Source of the DNA: Hymenoscyphus infarciens
Taxonomy: Eukaryota > Ascomycota > Leotiomycetes > Helotiales > Helotiaceae
Direction of reading: 5' to 3'
DNA length: 64,000 nucleotides
Assembly (NCBI GenBank): GCA_001414345.1
Contig: LLCB01000120.1
Span: 1-64,000 of the forward strand
Below, in pieces: positions 59,891 through 64,000 of the stretch. Position 1 is the stretch's first letter; each line of letters starts with the position of its first letter. A program made the translations under genes and the position numbers. The notes under the pieces are model-generated. The model was not told where the DNA came from and did not search any database. It was given only the letters and a program-made list of their open reading frames with translations.

Positions 59891-60388
59891 AGGGGTTGAA
59901 AGTCTTGGTTTGAAATAGATATTTGGGAATTGGAGATTTGAGATTTGAGATTTGAGATTTGTGTATGAGGGTATGGATAGATAGAGGTGTTTCTTTGGTA
60001 GAAATATGTCGCTTAGAATACACTCGTTTACACTTCTTCCCACTTCGGGTATATAATCCTCTTCACTCTCTCTTGGATCTTAGCTTACAACCGAGTTTCC
60101 TAATCGTCAAGAAGTTGGAAGCAGGGCTAATCAGCTAGACCGCTAACACGTCCACGGACACTGGTATAATACCTAGCCAGCCCACTAATTTCTGTAAGTG
60201 ACAAGAGCTAATCAAGCATCTCAAAAATACGAAAACATGTGATTCGTTACCCCTTAACTAATTTCCAACCAATAAGCATGGTTCCAGAATATTAGCCAAC
60301 CAATTTGCAAAAGAAAGACCAAGTTTGTAGTACAGGACACTTAAATTTCTTTGTTCGAAGTCCTCCACCCTTTTCAATAGACTTGAGG
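59891..60388. other. PKS 3' region
   Basis: It begins with a GAGATTT-type heptamer repeated about four times at 59934-59960, then ordinary sequence with no coding signal. Base composition shifts to AT-rich from about 60400. Confidence 0.5.
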
Positions 60389-60520
60389 GTGGGCACCGAT
60401 ACTTTATATCGATAAATTATCAATAATCGGCTCTTGAGATAAACTGATACTTTTTTGCTCTGATACGATTAGCGCGATATATCGTTAGTAAGAAAGAGAC
60501 GATTATTGATATATATCGGC
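60389..60520. repeat. Hairpin-type inverted repeat
   Basis: ATCAATAATCG at 60418-60428 pairs with CGATTATTGAT at 60499-60509. CCGATA-type outer ends are present on both sides. It looks like a short palindromic element at the border of the right AT-rich island. No target duplication was identified. Confidence 0.45.
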
Positions 60521-60709
60521 TTTTTTAAGCCTATGGTTTTATATAGTAAATAGAAATCACGTAATATAATTTACTCTTTTTTTAAAGGCTAGTTTTCTTT
60601 TATATAAATACTATATTAATAAATCTAGATTAATTACTTTAAGAGAGCTAAGCACTTACTTATAGTATATTATTATATTAATAAAAAAGCATGTGACTTT
60701 GCTTAAAGT

Positions 60710-60963
60710 TGTAACGACGCGAAACACGTACTCTAAAGAGGCATATGGAGGTGCATTTGAGAGAGTGAATACTAGGTACTAATACGGAAGAAAAGACCAA
60801 ATTGTTCTTTTCTAACTATAGGAGAGTAGGCAGCTATATATAAGAGGTTCGGACTGTATAAAAAGGGGTTAGATAATACAAAAAGGTCCGAAAGCCGAAC
60901 CTGAAACCTTCCTAAATTAGATAATGTAAAACAACAGAAACCTTATATATACGGCATATAACA
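60710..60963 (+). mobile_element. Copia-type LTR, plus orientation, weakly RIPed
   Basis: It begins TGTAACGACG and ends CATATAACA, as expected for an LTR with TG...CA ends. The five bases on each side (AAAGT and TGTAA) do not match, so it is not a clean solo LTR. It keeps many CpA and TpG sites, unlike the DNA to its right. It is homologous, in inverted orientation, to the LTR-like block at 63547-63871; for example 60834-60852 is an exact 19-bp reverse complement of 63714-63732. Confidence 0.6.
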
Positions 60964-63546
60964 TGTAATCTCGGCTATATAGGACTAAGGTTTAAACTTA
61001 AAGCCTATTAGTAAGTAAGGTAATTATTACTTAATACTAATATACTCTCTTAATAAGTACTTTACTTAATAATAGAGAGAATACTTACTTAACTTTAAAG
61101 TAGAAGTAAGTAAATAAAATAGGAGTAAATATTAACTTAACTTTAAAGTATAAGTTAATAAACTAAGTAAGAGCTAAAAGTAGACTAATAACTAATCTAA
61201 TCTTAAAGAATTAATACCTCTTTAAAGAGAGTAATAAAAATAAGTAAGAATATCTCTTTAATAGAAAATACTAAATATATAGCTTTTATAAAGCTAAGTT
61301 CTTTAAGAAGGCTCTTATTATACTTAAAAGCTTTAGTAAAGTATAATTTACTCTTTAGTAGAGACTTAAATAGAAGCTAAAAGTTAAAGAGAGACTAATA
61401 GACTAAAAAAGAGTATCTCTCTAATAGAGAATATTAAAATAAAAGTCTTTTATATAAAGCTAAGTTCTTTTAAAGAACTTATTTAAAGTCTTTAACTATA
61501 GACTAACTTTTAAGCTTTATATAGTCTTTTTTAAAGTCTTTATTCTTATAAACTAACCTAGTTATAATAGATATAGTAGAAGAAGAAGAAGAAGAAGAGT
61601 TTTTAGTAATAAAAGAGTTATTTATCTCTTCTTCTTTAAACTTAATTATATAGTTCTTATAAGAGCTATTAGAACTAATAACTTCTTTATAAGTTTTAAG
61701 TTCTAAAATAAAACCTATAAAAGGCTTCTTAATAATAGTAGCCTTATTATCTTCTTTTATAAGGTTTTTACTCTCTATTTTAGAAACTAAAATAGTAGAA
61801 GTTTTAGATTTTAAAAGCTTTTTAGAAAGCTCTTTATTAGTAGTCTTTAAAAGAGTTTCTTTATTTCTAGTCTTAGATAAGTAGTTAGAGCTATTAGCTT
61901 TATAAACTACTTTCTTTAGCCTATTTTATCTATAGTAAGGTTAGATAGATAGTAGATATTATCTAGCTAAAGAGCTTTAATCTTAATATTAACTTTATTA
62001 TTACTAATATAAGTATAGTCTTTATTAAGCTTAATATCTTAACCTTTATTAGCTAAAGAGTAAGCTAAAATAAAAATATTCTTAAGACTAAGAACGTAAT
62101 ATACGTCTTTAATAAGTAGCTCTTTACTTTTATAAGTAATAGATATATTACCTTTTTCTAATAGAGGTATTTTAGTATTATTAGCTATTATAATAGAGCT
62201 ATTAAGCTCTTTAAAATTAAGAAGCTAGCTCTTATTAGATATAAAGTAATTAGATCTCTTAGAGTCTAATACTAGTTTTCTTTTATTACTAGTATAGCTA
62301 GTTATAGTATTTTTATTACTATTAATACTAGCTAATATAATAACTCTAGAAAAGACTTTAGACTTATTAGAATTAGAGTTTTTAGAGTCTTCTAATTCTC
62401 TAGAGTTATTAAAGTCTTTATTTTTAGCTTTATTCTTCTTTTTATTCTTCTTAGAAGAGTTATTATTACTAGTATTATTAGAGCTCTTTCTAAGTTCTAG
62501 GTAAAGTATAAAGTATTTACTCTTAATATATCTACTTTTATTATAGTAAGTATATATAGAGCTAGTTTTAATAAAAGCTTTATTAGCTTCTAAATCACTT
62601 CTTTAAGTTATTCTAGACTCTTTACTTATAAGGTCGCTTATTAGCTCTTCTAAGTCTATAGAACTAATATTACCTCTTATATCTTCGTACTTTCTAGATA
62701 TAAAAGAATTAAAAGAACTAGGAAGACTATTAAAGATAGTAACTAGTATAAAAGTATTAGATACTTTTTTATCTAAGCTTCTCAAGTATATAGCTAAAGA
62801 CTAAATTTTAGATATATATTCTTCTATAGTACTAAAGTTACTATAGTAGACGTTAGTTATCTTATTATAGTAACGTTCTACTAGTTCTAGACTAGAGCTA
62901 CTAAAATTTAACTTAATCTTATTCTAAAGTATAGAAGAGGAATTAATATCTATATATCTCTTTATATTATTAGAAGATATAATAGAGTCTAAAGTAGCTA
63001 GAGCTTTATTACTTTTAGCTCTATAATTATTAATTTATTCTTATATCTAACTACTAATTCGTCTAATTTAGCTTCGAGCTTTCCTTCTTCTATCTTATTA
63101 TAGTATAAAGACTTCTTAAGTTCTTTAATAATATCTAAGATATAAAGTATAAAGCTATTTATCTTAAGAAAAAGCTTAGCTTCTATAAGCTACTCTATAT
63201 AGTTAGAGCAGCTAATTAGCTTCTCTTTTTTAAATAAAGTAGAAGATATATTTAAACTCTCTTTTTAAAGTCTATATCTATATATAGATTAAAATATACT
63301 CTTTTTAAGTACTTATTAGCTTTTTTAGTTAAAAAAGAATAGTAAGTATTATATACTCTTTTAAATATAAATAACTATACTATCTTTCTTTCTTACTAAG
63401 CTAACTTATCTTATATAAGAATAGAATAACCTATATACTAACTAAGCTATACTTAACTCTCTCTAAGAATAGCTTCTTATAAGTATAGATAATAGTAGTC
63501 TTATATAATCTAAAAGTCTATAATAGCCTATTATCTAGGCTATTCT
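60964..63546 (-). mobile_element. RIP-decayed copia (Ty1) retrotransposon internal region
   Basis: Minus-strand translation shows a Gag (UBN2-type) piece at 62603-62785 with LDKKVSNTFILVTIFNSLP and ISSIDLEELISDLISKESRI. A zinc-knuckle relic follows near 62500, then a protease/pre-integrase relic near 61950-62290 (LVLDSKRSNYFISN, LLIKDVYYVLSLKNIFIL). Stops are scattered through it. Beyond about 61900 no integrase or reverse transcriptase could be read before the plus-oriented LTR, so the element is cut or internally deleted. A GAA microsatellite is at about 61580-61597. CpA and TpG are nearly absent. Confidence 0.75.
61247..61480. repeat. Direct repeat within the copia remnant, spacing about 163 bp
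   Basis: Two copies of a roughly 70-bp unit start near 61247 and 61411. Both read TATCTCT(T/C)TAATAGA and continue to ATAAAGCTAAGTTCTTT. The intervening DNA also shows some similarity, so this is probably an old tandem duplication in the retrotransposon tail. Confidence 0.5.
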
Positions 63547-63871
63547 AAATAGCTAGAAGTACCTACTATATATAAGATTTCAGTAGTTATTATTTTATAT
63601 TATCTATTTTAGAAAGGTTACGTACGTCCGGCTTTAAGACGTACTTCGTAGAGTTCAGGCTTTTATATTAGCCGACGTATATCGTTATTCGGTTTTAGAC
63701 TCTTTTATATTATCCGAACCTCTTATATATAGTAGTCTACTCTTCTAGAGTTAGAAAAGGCTAGTTTAGCCTTTTCTTCCGTATTAGAGCCTAGTATTTA
63801 CGTATATTATTCTATCTCGAACGTACTCCTATATATATCTTTAGTAGTAGTATATATTTCGTACTATTATA
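63547..63871 (-). mobile_element. Copia-type LTR, minus orientation, heavily RIPed
   Basis: It aligns with the reverse complement of 60710-60963 across most of its length, with a longer middle part. Exact limits are uncertain because of mutation. It lies directly upstream of the minus-strand Gag relic, so it is the 5' LTR of that element. Confidence 0.55.
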
Positions 63872-64000
63872 AAGTCTACTAGAAGAGATAGCTACTTCTT
63901 ACTAGCTTCTTTATATATATAAGTCTTTATATAAAGGTAGCTATAAGCCTAGACTTCTTAGTTTAAGAAGAAGGCTATACTACCTATTATAGGATAACGT
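63872..64000. other. AT-rich DNA at the window edge
   Basis: RIP-like composition continues to the end of the window. It shows no further similarity to the left LTR flank and no coding signal. Confidence 0.4.

Noticed and set aside
60705..60968. Left LTR as a clean solo LTR
   Set aside because: The flanking pentamers AAAGT and TGTAA do not form a target duplication.
60710..63871. Reading the two LTR copies as the paired LTRs of a single copia element
   Set aside because: They are in inverted, not direct, orientation, and the Gag relic fits only the right-hand copy as its 5' LTR.

Overview
The window is nuclear DNA of a filamentous ascomycete (Pezizomycotina). Genes carry many short GT-AG introns with CTAAC-like branch sites, the proteins are typical fungal orthologues, and AT-rich blocks are almost stripped of CpA and TpG, the footprint of repeat-induced point mutation (RIP). 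A Leotiomycetes/Helotiales-type host is my inference from overall protein character; nothing in the window proves it. All multi-exon models below were joined by hand; reading phase was checked across every junction.

Layout. (1) 1-38,120 is a gene-rich housekeeping arm: a decayed alcohol dehydrogenase tail, SWC4 (chromatin), a p24 cargo receptor, a YCK-type casein kinase, the nucleoporin NUP133, an AFG1-like mitochondrial ATPase, a TRAPPC2L/Tca17 subunit, a PUF RNA-binding protein, mitoribosomal mS33, an Rnt1-type RNase III, an ATG37/ACBD5-like acyl-CoA-binding membrane protein, a GFA-family protein, an unrecognised gene, a broken fungal-specific gene, a DUF829/TMEM53-like protein and a DHA2 drug transporter. 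(2) 39,103-45,361 is a RIP-destroyed transposon island: a Tad1-like LINE (minus strand, 17-bp target duplication) nested in a hAT-like element (16-bp inverted ends, 8-bp target duplication). (3) 45,362-60,388 is an accessory block with only two confident genes, a cytochrome P450 (minus) and a 2,526-residue highly reducing polyketide synthase (plus), diverging from a 1.1-kb promoter region. A short repeat family, with two copies inside PKS introns, is scattered through this block. (4) 60,389-64,000 is a second AT-rich island holding a RIP-decayed copia retrotransposon (minus) and two LTR copies in inverted orientation, only one of them heavily RIPed.

How it fits together. The P450/PKS pair forms a minimal secondary-metabolite cluster boxed in by heterochromatin-like transposon islands. 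The PKS domain order is KS-AT-DH-cMT-ER-KR-ACP without a release domain, so it should make a reduced, C-methylated chain that leaves by another route; the P450 is the obvious tailoring enzyme. The DHA2 transporter just beyond the left island could export the product, but that link is only positional. The PKS and P450 reading frames are intact once spliced.
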